Of a stretch of 62,170 nucleotides of DNA, positions 9,335 to 18,954 are shown one piece after another. The first letter of the stretch is position 1. Each line of letters starts with the position of its first letter. Position numbers and translations under genes: made by a program. The notes under the pieces were generated by a model. The model did not search any database. It saw only the letters and a list, made by a program, of their open reading frames with translations, and had not been told where the DNA came from. This stretch comes from Tannerellaceae bacterium (GTDB lineage: Bacteria; Bacteroidota; Bacteroidia; Bacteroidales; Tannerellaceae): contig JAITKB010000118.1 of NCBI GenBank assembly GCA_031278605.1, positions 1 through 62,170 on the forward strand, given 5' to 3'.

Positions 9335-10522
9335 ATGAGAATCATTCATACGGCCGATTGGCATTTGGGACAAACTTTTTTTGATTACGACAGGACGACG
9401 GAGCATATTTGTTTCTTGGACTGGCTGCGTTTGCAGATACGCCGGTTGCGGGCGGATGTGCTGCTTGTGGCGGGCGATGTTTTCGACAGTTCCAATCCCG
9501 GGGCAGAGGCGCAGCGCCTGTTTTACCTGTTTTTGCGTGAGGTGACGGGGGAGAATCCCGGTTTGCAGGTGATTATTATTGCCGGCAATCATGATTCGGC
9601 CGCTCGTCTGGAGGCGCCGAATCCTTTGCTGGAGTGTTTGCATGTGAGCGTGCGCGGCCTTGTGCGGCGTACGCAGACGGGGGCGATTGATTACCGTCAC
9701 TTGATAGTCCCGCTGCGCAGGGGGGGCTGCTGCCTGGCGGTTCCGTATCTGCGTCAGGGGGATTATCCGGAGGCGACGACTTACGCACAGGGGGTGAAGA
9801 ATTTGTATGCGACCCTCTACGGGATGGTACGGGGTGGCCGGGGGCCGATTCTTGCCATGGGGCATTTGCAGGCTGCGGGGTCGGAGGTATCGGAAAGCGA
9901 CGTTTCGGAGCGAACCTTTGCCGGGGGGTTGGAGTGTGTCTCTTCGGAGGCGTTTGATCGGGGGATTACCTATACGGCTTTGGGACATCTTCACCGTGCC
10001 CAGCGGGTTGCGGGGCGGGAGAATGTGCGGTATGCGGGGGCTCCTTTGCCGATGTCGTTTGCCGAGCGGAACTATGCAAGGGGCGTTACCTATATATCTA
10101 TTGATGGCGAGAAGGTGACTCAGCAGCGTCTCGTCTTTGAGGCTCCTGTGAAGTTGTGGAGTATTCCTTCCGAGGCTTCGTCCCTGGAGGCGGCCTTGGG
10201 GGCTATAGCTGCTTTGCCTGAGGGGGAGGCGGATGCGGCTTCGCCTTATGTGGAGGTAAAAATTCTGCTTACGGAACCGGAGCCGTCCTTACGCCACAGG
10301 CTGGAGGAGGCTTTGAGGACGAAAGCGGTACGTCTGGCGCGTATTGAGAAGGCGCTTCCGGGGGTTGGGGCGGAGGCCGGGGGGGCGGCGGTAGCCTCTT
10401 TGCAGGGGGTGCACCCGATGGAGATTGCCGAGAAGGCGTATCGGCGGCGGTTTGCCGGGCTGGAGATGCCGCCGGGGATGCGAACCCTCCTGGAGGAGGT
10501 CATACGGGAGGTGGAGTTATGA
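9335..10522 (+). CDS. sbcD: SbcD, nuclease subunit of the SbcCD (Mre11-like) complex
   Basis: 395 residues, the normal length. It is the Mn2+-dependent phosphoesterase that, with SbcC, cleaves DNA hairpins and processes double-strand ends. Calcineurin-like motifs are in order: TADWHLGQ (Asp7, His9), VAGDVFD, IIAGNHDS and, further on, GHLQ and TALGHLHRAQ. The stop codon overlaps the sbcC start by 4 bp (ATGA), implying translational coupling. Both genes are noticeably GC-rich compared with the V-ATPase genes later in the window. The presence of a hairpin nuclease in a region rich in hairpin arrays is worth noting but proves no link. Confidence 0.95.
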   Translation: MRIIHTADWHLGQTFFDYDRTTEHICFLDWLRLQIRRLRADVLLVAGDVFDSSNPGAEAQRLFYLFLREVTGENPGLQVIIIAGNHDSAARLEAPNPLLECLHVSVRGLVRRTQTGAIDYRHLIVPLRRGGCCLAVPYLRQGDYPEATTYAQGVKNLYATLYGMVRGGRGPILAMGHLQAAGSEVSESDVSERTFAGGLECVSSEAFDRGITYTALGHLHRAQRVAGRENVRYAGAPLPMSFAERNYARGVTYISIDGEKVTQQRLVFEAPVKLWSIPSEASSLEAALGAIAALPEGEADAASPYVEVKILLTEPEPSLRHRLEEALRTKAVRLARIEKALPGVGAEAGGAAVASLQGVHPMEIAEKAYRRRFAGLEMPPGMRTLLEEVIREVEL

Positions 10523-13500
10523 GGATCTTGGCGATAAGGGGAAAGAATCTGGCTTCGCTGGAGGGAGAATTTGTGATTGATTTCAATCGTGAGCCTTTGA
10601 AGTCGGCGGGTATTTTTGTGATAACCGGCAGCACGGGTTCCGGCAAGTCGACCTTACTGGATGCGCTGTGTCTGGCTTTGTTTGACAACATGCCCCGCAC
10701 GGGCCGGGTCTTTGAGCACAACGTTCAGGTCGTGGACGTAGGGGACCGGACGCTGAGCCAGCGGGATAGTCGCAGTATTTTACGAAGAGGAAGCCCGGAG
10801 GGGTATGCCGAGGTTGATTTTGTGGCGCTTGGGGGCGAGTGTTTCCGCAGCCGCTGGAGCGTGCGTCGGTCGCGGGGTCGGGCCGAGGGGGTGTTGCAGG
10901 CCTCGGAGTTGCGGCTCGTCAACCTTTCCGCGGGGCGGGAGGAGCCGGGGAGGAAGACGGAATTGCTGGCGCGGATTACGGCGCTTATCGGCTTGACGTT
11001 TGATCAGTTTACGCGGACCGTCCTGCTGGCCCAGGGGGATTTTGCCGCTTTTTTGAAGGCTGGGCAGAAGGAAAAGGCGGAGTTGTTGGAGAAACTGACC
11101 GGCACGGGGATTTATTCGCGTATTTCCATGGCGATTTACGCCCGGGCCCGGGAAGCCGAGACGTCTCTTCAGCTGCTTCGGGAGCGCATCCGGGACGTGG
11201 AGGTTTTGCCCCGGGAGGAGGCGGAGGCTTTGCGTTTGGAGAAGGTGGCGCTGGCTGCCGGGATGGAGAACCTCCGGCGGGAGACGGAGCGGGTGACCGG
11301 GCATTTGGAGTGGCTCCTGCAGGAATCGGGCCTGAGGCTTGGCCTACACGAGGCGGCGTGCCGTCTGACGGAGGCGGAGCGCGGGGTGGACGAGGCTCGT
11401 GAGCGTTCCGCTTACCTGGCCCGGGTGGACGGCGTGCAGGAAATCCGGGAGGTATTTTATGAGCGGAAGACGACCCGGGAGCAGGAGCGTCTCGCCAAGG
11501 AGCATCTCCGGGAGCAGGAGCTTCTGTGCCGCGACTATGTGCGGCAGTGGGAGGAGCTGGTTGCCGAGTTGCGGCGCGGGGAGGAGGCCCGGCGCGGGGA
11601 GGAGGAGGAAGAGACGAGACGGAAAGCGGAGATTGTGCAGGCGCGGGAGTTGGACGTGCGGATTGCGGAGGCCCGGCAACAGCTTGGGGAGGCGGAGAAG
11701 GAATATGCCCGGGCCGGGGAGAGGCGCCGGAGGCAGGAGGATTTTGTGGCGCAAACCCGAACGAGTCTGGAGCGTGCCCGAGGGCTTTGGGCGGAGACCT
11801 CCGAGTGGTTTCGCCTCCGGGATACTTACCGGGAGCTTATCCCCCGGATGGATTGGGCGCTGAGTCTCCTGGGGGAGGCGACCGCGGCCCGGGTCGAGGG
11901 GGCGCACAACCGGGACTTGGTGCTTCGCGTGGAGGCGTCCCTGGAGGAGGAAAGGCGCAGCCTGGCGTTCCTGGAGGGGGAGGCCGAACGCCTGGATGGG
12001 CTTTTGCCTGCCGGGATTGCGTCTTTGCGCCGGCTTTTGGCCGAGGGTTCTCCCTGCCCGGTGTGCGGGAGCGTGCATCATCCTTACCGTGGGCGTTTGG
12101 GCGGGGAGCTTTGGGCCGAGGCGGATTTGGAGGAGGCCCGGGCGGAGACGGCCGCGCGGATTGGGGCACATTCCGCGCGGATAGAGGAGCTGGAGAGGGA
12201 GCGGATGCGCCGGGAGCTGGAGGCGGGGAATTGCGCACGGGCGGAGGCGGAGGCTTTGGGCAAGCTGCGGGATTTCCTGGGCGCCGTGCCGGACTGGGAA
12301 ACTTCTTTTTTGGGGGGCGAGCTGCAGGCTTCGCTGCGGGCCTTGGCTGCGGCCTGGGAGCGGAACGAAGCGGAGCGGAACAGGGCCGGGCAGGAGATGG
12401 TCGCGCTCCGGGCGGCCTTGACCACGGCCGAGGGGCAGATCCCCGAAACCCGCGAGGCGCTCCGGGCGCAGGAGACGAAGCGAAGCGCCTTGCGGGAGCG
12501 GCTGGAGGCTTTGCAGGCGAGGCGTTCCGCGCTTATCGAGGGCCGAGAGGTCGGCGCCATGGAGGCGCTTTGCCTGCAAAGGGAGCGGGAGCGGGAAGCC
12601 GTGACGGCCGAGCGGAAAGCCCGGGAGCAGCATCTCTTGGCTGCGATGCAGAGTCAGCAGGGCCTGGTGAGCCGGATTTCCCGGGAGGTGGCGGACGCGT
12701 CTGCCCGCAGCCAACGGGGGGAGGCGCGCCTCTCGGAGCGGCTGGAGGCGGAGCGAGGGGGGATGACCCTGGAGGAGCTGTCCGAGCTTCTGGGGCGGGA
12801 CAGCCTTTGGATCCGTTCCGAGCGCGATTTCCTGGAGGGGCTTCGCATGAAACGGACCACGGCCGAGGCGACCCTGGGGGAGCGACAGCGGCGTTTGGCG
12901 GAGCACGGGCTTTTGGAGAGCAGGCCGCCGGAGGGAATTTCCGGGGAGATCCTTGGGGAGCGCCTTTCGGCAATGCAGGCGGCGATGCGCGAACAAACGG
13001 GGCGATCCGCGGCGATTGACCTGGCCCTGGCCGGGCACGAGCGGGGCCGGGAGCGGCTGGCGTTGCTGCAGGAGCAGCTGGGGGGGGAAACTACCCGGGC
13101 CGAGCATTGGGCGAAGCTGAACGAGCTGTTCGGCTCGGCCGACGGGAGCAAGTTCAAGGTTCTGGCCCAGGGCTATACCCTGGATGTTTTGCTGACCTGC
13201 GCCAACTTCCATCTCCGGGGGCTTTCCCGTCGCTATGAGCTTCAGCGCGTGCCGGGCGCCCTGGCCCTTCAGGTCTCGGACCGGGACATGCTGGGGGAGA
13301 TCCGCTCGGTACATTCCCTGTCGGGCGGCGAGACGTTTCTTTTGTCGCTGGCCCTGGCCCTGGGGCTTTCCGAACTTTCGTCCAACCGCATGAGCGTGGA
13401 ATCCCTGTTTATCGACGAGGGGTTCGGCTCCCTGGACGCCGACACGCTGCGCACGGCCCTGGACGCCCTGGAGGGTTTGCAAAGCCGGGGGCGGAAAATC

Positions 13501-13602
13501 GGCGTCATATCCCATGTCCCCGAACTGAACGAACGCATCCCCGTTGGCATCCGCATCCTGCGGGCGGCCAACGGCCGGAGCCACATAGAAATCACGGGGT
13601 AG
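10519..13602 (+). CDS. sbcC: SbcC, SMC-like ATPase subunit of SbcCD (Rad50-like)
   Basis: 1027 residues, full length. Walker A is GSTGSGKST (about 37-45). Long Glu/Arg-rich coiled coils run on both sides of a zinc hook, CPVC (about 513-516). The ABC signature LSGGETFLLSLALALGL begins near residue 934 and is followed by the Walker B and D-loop SLFIDEGFGSLD. With SbcD it uses ATP to open DNA ends and cut hairpins and cruciforms. The coiled-coil part has extreme GGAG/GCGG codon usage, which opens long false reading frames in every other frame; those are not genes. It ends 88 bp before the DUF6261 gene, which has its own promoter. Confidence 0.95.
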   Translation: MRILAIRGKNLASLEGEFVIDFNREPLKSAGIFVITGSTGSGKSTLLDALCLALFDNMPRTGRVFEHNVQVVDVGDRTLSQRDSRSILRRGSPEGYAEVDFVALGGECFRSRWSVRRSRGRAEGVLQASELRLVNLSAGREEPGRKTELLARITALIGLTFDQFTRTVLLAQGDFAAFLKAGQKEKAELLEKLTGTGIYSRISMAIYARAREAETSLQLLRERIRDVEVLPREEAEALRLEKVALAAGMENLRRETERVTGHLEWLLQESGLRLGLHEAACRLTEAERGVDEARERSAYLARVDGVQEIREVFYERKTTREQERLAKEHLREQELLCRDYVRQWEELVAELRRGEEARRGEEEEETRRKAEIVQARELDVRIAEARQQLGEAEKEYARAGERRRRQEDFVAQTRTSLERARGLWAETSEWFRLRDTYRELIPRMDWALSLLGEATAARVEGAHNRDLVLRVEASLEEERRSLAFLEGEAERLDGLLPAGIASLRRLLAEGSPCPVCGSVHHPYRGRLGGELWAEADLEEARAETAARIGAHSARIEELERERMRRELEAGNCARAEAEALGKLRDFLGAVPDWETSFLGGELQASLRALAAAWERNEAERNRAGQEMVALRAALTTAEGQIPETREALRAQETKRSALRERLEALQARRSALIEGREVGAMEALCLQREREREAVTAERKAREQHLLAAMQSQQGLVSRISREVADASARSQRGEARLSERLEAERGGMTLEELSELLGRDSLWIRSERDFLEGLRMKRTTAEATLGERQRRLAEHGLLESRPPEGISGEILGERLSAMQAAMREQTGRSAAIDLALAGHERGRERLALLQEQLGGETTRAEHWAKLNELFGSADGSKFKVLAQGYTLDVLLTCANFHLRGLSRRYELQRVPGALALQVSDRDMLGEIRSVHSLSGGETFLLSLALALGLSELSSNRMSVESLFIDEGFGSLDADTLRTALDALEGLQSRGRKIGVISHVPELNERIPVGIRILRAANGRSHIEITG

Positions 13603-13624
13603 TATTTTTTTTTTCTCCAAACTA

Positions 13625-13654
13625 TTGTTTTTGTAAAACATCATAGTATATTTG
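13625..13654 (+). promoter_or_regulatory. promoter of the first DUF6261 gene
   Basis: TTG at 13625-13627, a 19-bp spacer, then TATATTTG at 13647-13654. This is a good match to the Bacteroidota -33/-7 promoter, with the gene ATG 37 bp beyond the -7 box. It sits right after an AT-rich stretch that follows the sbcC stop. Confidence 0.6.
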
Positions 13655-13690
13655 CTGAACAAATAATCATTTAAAACAGTATATAGCCTT

Positions 13691-14548
13691 ATGAAAGTCA
13701 TTCGAATTCCATTAAAGACCCTCCGCAACGAAGAGTGGTTTGCCTTGTTCACCGTTTTGTTTTTGAAGATCGACCGCATAGGCGCCGACAAAATCGGCCT
13801 GGTCAAGTTGCTGCAACGCCTGCGTCCCCTCTTTCACCACGCGGATCTCCTGCTGAAGATTTTACAGAAGAGCGTCCTCACGGAGGAAGCAGAAAACGCC
13901 GACAAATTACGCGGCGAGGCCTGGCAGGGTTTCTACACCGTGATCAAAGGCTCCCAGAAACAGCCCGACGCCGCAAAGCGCGAGGCCGCCCAGCGTCTTT
14001 TCAACCTCCTGAAAGGCTACCAGCCCTCCATCACCAAGGGGAGTTACGCCGAGGAAACGGGCGCCATCGTCAACCTGCTCCAGGACCTCAAGGGGGCTTA
14101 CAGCGCCGACGTTGCCCTGTTGAATTTCACCGACTGGGTGACTTCCCTGGAAGAAGCCGAGAACCATTTCCTTCACATCCTCGGCGAGCGGGAAGAAGAA
14201 TACGTGGCCAAACCCGAAGGGAACCTTCGCGAGGTGCGCCGCGAGTTTGACGTCGTTTATACGGCGGCGATGAACCTCCTGGACGCCGAGCTGGTCGGCG
14301 AAGGAAAAGGAGGCGAGGTGATCGACGAGGACGAAGACGAACCGGAAGAACCGGAAGAAGAACCCTCCGGACCGGTAGAAGACAGGGCCTCCGAATCCCC
14401 GGAAGACGACGGCGAAAGTCCCACCTATCAGTTCGTGCGTTCCTGGAACGAAACCCTCCGGAAATACCGCAACCTACTCCATCAGCGCGCCGGCCGGCGG
14501 GCAAAAAAGGAAGAAGACAACATATCCAATCAACCCATCGAAGATTGA
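13691..14548 (+). CDS. DUF6261 family protein (function unknown)
   Basis: 285 residues, mainly predicted alpha-helical, with no signal peptide or membrane segment. I assign it to DUF6261, a Bacteroidales family, with moderate certainty. Residues 1-200 align by eye along their length with the protein at 50982-51791. Shared features are the LRNxExF start, a two-part helical repeat, SLxxAxxxFxxxxxxRE and LREVRREFDVVYTAAMNLLDA, against LRKETDRSFDNLAQAVNVVYRI in the paralogue. The C-terminal 70 residues are different: a Glu/Asp/Pro-rich acidic linker (about 215-255) and a basic tail with RAGRRAKKEE. A hairpin and five 42-bp repeats follow immediately. I cannot give it a function. Confidence 0.8.
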   Translation: MKVIRIPLKTLRNEEWFALFTVLFLKIDRIGADKIGLVKLLQRLRPLFHHADLLLKILQKSVLTEEAENADKLRGEAWQGFYTVIKGSQKQPDAAKREAAQRLFNLLKGYQPSITKGSYAEETGAIVNLLQDLKGAYSADVALLNFTDWVTSLEEAENHFLHILGEREEEYVAKPEGNLREVRREFDVVYTAAMNLLDAELVGEGKGGEVIDEDEDEPEEPEEEPSGPVEDRASESPEDDGESPTYQFVRSWNETLRKYRNLLHQRAGRRAKKEEDNISNQPIED

Positions 14549-14581
14549 CTCTTACCAACTCTTTTATTATAGACTTGTAGA

Positions 14582-14615
14582 AACGGCCTGTCCCCTTGGG
14601 TGGAGACAGGCCGTT
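14582..14615 (+). terminator. hairpin after the first DUF6261 gene, possible terminator
   Basis: Perfect 11-bp stem AACGGCCTGTC / GACAGGCCGTT with a 12-nt loop, 33 bp after the stop. No U-run follows it on the plus strand, so it could be a weak terminator or a processing hairpin. It directly precedes the repeat array. Confidence 0.45.
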
Positions 14616-14682
14616 CGCTATCCTCCCCCCCGAGGCGAAAGGGGCGGGAGGCCGGGCGCGGAAAGAGCCTCGAGCCACTCCC

Positions 14683-14892
14683 GGGGCAAGGCTGCCGGAG
14701 TTCGCCGGGGAGCTTGCCACCCTTGGGGCAAGGCTGCCGGAGTTTGCCGGGGAGCTTGCCACTCCCGGGGCAAGCCTCTCGGAATTTGCCGGGGAGCTTG
14801 CCACTCCTGGGGCAAGGCTGCCGGAATTCGCCGGGGAGCTTGCCACTCCTGGGGCAAGGCTGCCGGAGTTTGCCGGGGAGCTTGCCCCAAGG
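14683..14892. repeat. tandem array, five units of 42 bp, each with a nested hairpin
   Basis: Units start exactly at 14683, 14725, 14767, 14809 and 14851. Each contains an outer stem GGCAAG / CTTGCC and, in most units, an inner CCGG / CCGG pair. The outer stem is kept even in the most diverged unit (third). Degenerate pieces extend to about 14990. Since 42 is a multiple of three and the unit is GC-rich, several frames stay open, encoding 14-residue repeats such as LPEFAGELATPGAR. I see no ribosome-binding context or codon signature that favours any one frame, so I treat it as non-coding. It fills the gap between the DUF6261 gene and lysS. Confidence 0.9.
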
Positions 14893-15064
14893 GTGGATCG
14901 AGGCTCGGCGAAGTCCGGCAGCCTTGCCTTTTTTGGGCAAAGAGGCTCGGGAAAACACGGAAAGCTTGCCACTACCGGGGCCTCAGGCCCAGGGGAAGCC
15001 GGGCGGGAAGGACGTTTTAAGAAAAGTTTTCGTACCTTCGCACGTATATAAAAATTGAAAAGGA

Positions 15065-16606
15065 ATGAACCCAATGGAACGAAGCGAACAGGAAATTTTC
15101 CGGAGAAACAGTATGGAGCAATTGCGCAGCATGGGAATCGACCCCTATCCCGCAGCCGAATACCCGGTGAATGCCTGGTCCGAAGAAATCAAACAAAACT
15201 TTAAAGATGAAGACCCCGAAAAACGACAGGTAAGCGTGGCCGGGAGAATCATGAGCCGCAGAATCATGGGCAAGGCCTCCTTCGTGGAACTGCAGGACGC
15301 CAAAGGAAGAATACAAATCTACCTCTCGCGCGACGCCGTATGCCCGGACGAAAACAAAGACCTCTACCAAATCGTGTTCAAAAAGCTGCTCGATATAGGC
15401 GACTTTGTCGGCGTTCAGGGCTATGTCTTCCGCACGCAAATGGGGGAGATCTCCCTGCACGCAGACCGCCTCACCCTCCTGGCCAAGGCCCTGAGACCCC
15501 TGCCGGTGGTGAAAACCAAAGAGGGCGTGGTCTACGACGGATTCACAGACCCGGAACAACGCTACCGCCGGCGGTACGTCGACCTGCTGGTGAACGAAGG
15601 CGTTCGGGACGTCTTCCTCCAACGCACCCGCATCTTCCGCTCCATGCGGGATTTCTTCAACGAACGCGGATACGTGGAAGTCGATACCCCGGTGCTGCAA
15701 CCCATCGCCGGAGGAGCCGCCGCCCGCCCGTTTGTTACCCATCACAACGCCCTGGATAGGGATTTCTATCTCCGTATTGCCAATGAACTCTACCTCAAAC
15801 GCCTGATCGTGGGAGGATTTGAAGGCGTATACGAGTTCAGCCGGAATTTCCGGAACGAAGGCATGGACCGGATGCACAACCCGGAATTTACCGTGATGGA
15901 AATCTATGTGGCCTACAAGGATTACCTCTGGATGATGGCCTTCACGGAACAACTCCTGGAGAAAATCACCAAAGACCTTCACGGAACAACACGCCTGGAA
16001 TTCGGCGGCAAAACCGTGGATTTCAAAGCGCCCTATCCCCGCATTACCATGACCGAAGCCATTCAAAGGCACGCCGGGGTGGATATTACCGACATGGATG
16101 AACCCGGGCTGCGGGAAGCCTGCCGGCGTCTGGGCGTGGAGGAAGACCCCACCATGGGAAAAGGCAAACTGATCGACGCCCTGTTCGGTAGCTGTTGCGA
16201 AGAACATTTTATCCAGCCTACCTTTATCACGGATTATCCCGTTGAAATGTCGCCCCTGACCAAAAGACACCGCACGGATCCCAACCTCACCGAACGCTTC
16301 GAACTCATGGTCTGCGGAAAAGAACTGGCCAATGCCTACTCCGAACTGAACGACCCGGTGGAACAAACCCGGCGCTTCGAAGAACAACTCCGGCTCAGCG
16401 AAAAGGGCGACGATGAAGCCATGTTCATTGACCGTGACTTCCTTCGCGCCCTGGAATACGGGATGCCCCCCACGGCCGGTATGGGCATCGGCATGGACCG
16501 CCTCGCCATGTTCCTCACCGGACAGGAAAGCATCCAGGAAGTCCTCCTCTTCCCGCAAATGCGCCCCGAATGGGACACAAACCCCGAAAAACAACAACCC
16601 GAATGA
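15065..16606 (+). CDS. lysS: lysine--tRNA ligase (class II)
   Basis: 513 residues. It charges tRNA-Lys in the cytoplasm. The start at 15065 gives the family N-terminus (SEQEIFRRNSMEQLRSMGIDPYPAA). It has an OB-fold anticodon-binding domain (about 55-165, with GRIMSRRIMGKASFVELQD) and a class II catalytic core with motif 2 FRNEGMDRMHNPEFTVME and motif 3 GMGIGMDRLAM. It ends with the LLFPQMRPE block and lacks the longer C-terminal extension of some Bacteroides LysRS. It overlaps gpsA by 4 bp (ATGA), heading a four-gene operon. A TACCTTCG sequence about 35 bp upstream may be its -7 box. Confidence 0.96.
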   Translation: MNPMERSEQEIFRRNSMEQLRSMGIDPYPAAEYPVNAWSEEIKQNFKDEDPEKRQVSVAGRIMSRRIMGKASFVELQDAKGRIQIYLSRDAVCPDENKDLYQIVFKKLLDIGDFVGVQGYVFRTQMGEISLHADRLTLLAKALRPLPVVKTKEGVVYDGFTDPEQRYRRRYVDLLVNEGVRDVFLQRTRIFRSMRDFFNERGYVEVDTPVLQPIAGGAAARPFVTHHNALDRDFYLRIANELYLKRLIVGGFEGVYEFSRNFRNEGMDRMHNPEFTVMEIYVAYKDYLWMMAFTEQLLEKITKDLHGTTRLEFGGKTVDFKAPYPRITMTEAIQRHAGVDITDMDEPGLREACRRLGVEEDPTMGKGKLIDALFGSCCEEHFIQPTFITDYPVEMSPLTKRHRTDPNLTERFELMVCGKELANAYSELNDPVEQTRRFEEQLRLSEKGDDEAMFIDRDFLRALEYGMPPTAGMGIGMDRLAMFLTGQESIQEVLLFPQMRPEWDTNPEKQQPE

Positions 16607-17598
16607 ATTTGCCCGGGAAAATAGCCATCATGGGCGGGGGAAGCTGGGCAACGGCCCTGGCCAAAATCCTGCTCTCCACACAGGACGGACTGCACTGGTA
16701 TATGCGTCGACCGGAACAAATCAACGACTTCCAACGACTGGGACACAACCCCAGCTACCTCACCGGCATCCGCTTCGATACGGGCCGCATCCGCTTTTAT
16801 ACCGATATAAACCGCGCCGTGGATGAATCCGATACGCTGGTCTTTGCCACCCCCTCCCCCTTTCTGAAACAACACCTGGGGAAAGTGGATACCCCCCTGC
16901 ACGATAAATTCATCGTCTCGGCCATCAAGGGAATCGTGCCCGACGAAAATATGCTGATATCCGACTACTTCGCCGAATATTACAACGTGCCCCTCTCCCA
17001 TATCGCCGTCATCGGAGGACCCTGCCACGCCGAAGAAATCGCCCTGGAACGCCTCTCGTACATCACCCTGGGATGTGTCGACGTGGAAAAAGTGAAACCC
17101 ATAGCCGCCGTCTTCGGTAATCCCTACCTGAAAAATACGGTAAGCCCCGACGTGACCGGTATCGAATACGCCTCGGTGCTCAAAAACGTCTACTCCATCG
17201 TGGCGGGAATCTGTCACGGCATGAAGTACGGCGACAACTTCCAGGCCGTATTCCTCTCCAACGCCATACAGGAAATGCGGCGCTTTGTAAAGGCCGTGGG
17301 GAAAGTTCCACAGGATATCACCGATTCGGTTTACCTGGGCGATCTCCTGGTGACCGCCTACTCGCGCTTCAGCCGAAACAGAATCTTCGGAACCATGATC
17401 GGCAAAGGATATTCCGTGAAGATCGCACAGCTGGAAATGGAAATGATAGCCGAAGGATATTACGGGGCAAAGTGCATCCGCGAAATCAACGAAAGGCACC
17501 GGGTTTCCATGCCGATCCTGGATGCGCTCTACGAAATTCTGTACGAAAGGAAATCCCCCACACCCATTATTCAACAACTTACGCAAACATTTAAATAA
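16603..17598 (+). CDS. gpsA: glycerol-3-phosphate dehydrogenase [NAD(P)+]
   Basis: 331 residues, normal for GpsA. It reduces dihydroxyacetone phosphate to sn-glycerol 3-phosphate for phospholipid synthesis. The start at 16603 overlaps the lysS stop (ATGA); it places the dinucleotide-binding loop IMGGGSWATALAKIL at the usual distance from the N-terminus. Further family blocks are VSAIKGIVPDENML, IGGPCHAEEIALER, EYASVLKNVYSIVAGICHGMKYGDN (with the catalytic Lys) and RFSRNRIFGTMIGKGYS. It lies 9 bp upstream of pgi. Confidence 0.95.
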   Translation: MNLPGKIAIMGGGSWATALAKILLSTQDGLHWYMRRPEQINDFQRLGHNPSYLTGIRFDTGRIRFYTDINRAVDESDTLVFATPSPFLKQHLGKVDTPLHDKFIVSAIKGIVPDENMLISDYFAEYYNVPLSHIAVIGGPCHAEEIALERLSYITLGCVDVEKVKPIAAVFGNPYLKNTVSPDVTGIEYASVLKNVYSIVAGICHGMKYGDNFQAVFLSNAIQEMRRFVKAVGKVPQDITDSVYLGDLLVTAYSRFSRNRIFGTMIGKGYSVKIAQLEMEMIAEGYYGAKCIREINERHRVSMPILDALYEILYERKSPTPIIQQLTQTFK

Positions 17599-17607
17599 AT
17601 TAGACTC

Positions 17608-18954
17608 ATGAATTCCATTACACTCCACCTCCCCGACAGCCTGGGAATACAAACCCCCAAGGGACGTCTCCCACGGGAAGCGGAATTACAAAAAAGTATC
17701 GAAACCCTGCACAACGCCACCGGAGCCGGCAACGACTTCCTGGGGTGGCTGCATCTGCCCTCGTCCCTCAGCCGCGAAACCCTGGCGGACATCGAACAAA
17801 CCGCCGACCGGCTGCGTAACCGCTGCGAGGTCGTCGTCGTGGTAGGCATCGGAGGAAGCTACCTCGGAGCAAAAGCCGTGCTCGAAGCCCTCACCCCCTC
17901 CTTCGCCTTCCTGGACGCCGAAGGCAACGCACCCCTGATGCTCTATGCCGGACATCACCTCAGCCAGGATTACCTCAGCGAACTCTGCCGGGCGCTGACG
18001 GGAAGATCCTTCGGCCTGATCCACATCTCCAAATCGGGGACAACCACCGAACCCGCCCTCGCCTTCCGCATCCTAAGGAAACAACTCGAAGAAGCCGTGG
18101 GGAGAGAAGAAGCCCGGGAACGCATCGTCGCCGTAACGGACGCCCGCCGGGGAGCCCTCAAAACCCTGGCGCAACAGGAAGGCTACAAGACCTTTGTCAT
18201 ACCCGATGACGTGGGCGGACGTTTCTCCGTCTTCACGCCCGCCGGGTTGCTGCCCATCGCCACCGGAGGCGTATCCGTGGACGACCTGATAAAAGGCGCC
18301 GCCGAAATGGAACGGCTCACAGGAATAGACCTACCCGTAGCAGAAAATATCGCCGTTTGCTATGCCGCCGCCCGCAACGAACTCTACGCACAGGGAAAGA
18401 AAATAGAAATCCTGGCAAACTTCCACCCAAAACTCCACTACATAGGCGAATGGTGGAAACAACTCTTCGGCGAAAGCGAAGGCAAAGAACACAAGGGAAT
18501 CTTCCCGGCCGCCGTGGACCTGACCACCGACCTCCACTCCCTGGGGCAGTGGATACAGGAAGGAGAACGCATCCTCTTTGAAACCTTCCTCTCGGTGGAA
18601 ACCCCCAGCCACCACCTCCTCACACCCGCCGACCCCGAAAACCTCGATGGCCTGAACTTCCTCGCAGGAAAACCCGTGGACGAAATAAACAAGATGGCCG
18701 AATGGGGGACCCGACTCGCCCATAGCGACGGAGGCGTGCCCAATCTGCGCATCGTTATCCCCGAACTGACGCCCCGTTACCTCGGTCAGTTACTCTACTT
18801 CTTTGAAAAGGCTTGCGCCGTGAGCGGCTATCTACTGGGCGTAAACCCCTTCGACCAACCCGGCGTGGAAGCCTACAAGAAGAATATGTTTGCCCTGCTG
18901 GATAAACCCGGCTATGAAAAGGAGTCCCTGGCTATCCGGGCACGCATCCGATGA
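17608..18954 (+). CDS. pgi: glucose-6-phosphate isomerase
   Basis: 448 residues, the shorter Bacteroidota/Firmicutes-type PGI. It interconverts glucose 6-phosphate and fructose 6-phosphate. [16 protein letters not shown] and [20 protein letters not shown] are the sugar-phosphate (SIS) loops. [19 protein letters not shown] and the C-terminal [12 protein letters not shown] block are diagnostic. It sits third in the lysS-gpsA-pgi-HAD operon and overlaps the next gene by 4 bp. Its product is the substrate of the PPi-dependent phosphofructokinase found at 49.2 kb. Confidence 0.96.
   Translation: MNSITLHLPDSLGIQTPKGRLPREAELQKSIETLHNATGAGNDFLGWLHLPSSLSRETLADIEQTADRLRNRCEVVVVVGIGGSYLGAKAVLEALTPSFAFLDAEGNAPLMLYAGHHLSQDYLSELCRALTGRSFGLIHISKSGTTTEPALAFRILRKQLEEAVGREEARERIVAVTDARRGALKTLAQQEGYKTFVIPDDVGGRFSVFTPAGLLPIATGGVSVDDLIKGAAEMERLTGIDLPVAENIAVCYAAARNELYAQGKKIEILANFHPKLHYIGEWWKQLFGESEGKEHKGIFPAAVDLTTDLHSLGQWIQEGERILFETFLSVETPSHHLLTPADPENLDGLNFLAGKPVDEINKMAEWGTRLAHSDGGVPNLRIVIPELTPRYLGQLLYFFEKACAVSGYLLGVNPFDQPGVEAYKKNMFALLDKPGYEKESLAIRARIR

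Noticed and set aside
13602..13625. T-rich stretch after sbcC as a terminator
   Set aside because: A T-run is present but I could not find a convincing stem directly before it.
11344..13806. 820-codon minus-strand frame opposite sbcC
   Set aside because: It is a shadow of the extremely GC-rich sbcC coiled-coil codons; its product is Pro/Arg/Leu-rich with no domain, while sbcC has every expected motif.
14596..15051. Long frames in several registers across the 42-bp array, encoding LPEFAGELATPGAR-type repeats
   Set aside because: All frames on both strands stay open because the unit is 42 bp and GC-rich; the frames run into the lysS leader, with no ribosome-binding site and no change pattern that favours a codon phase.
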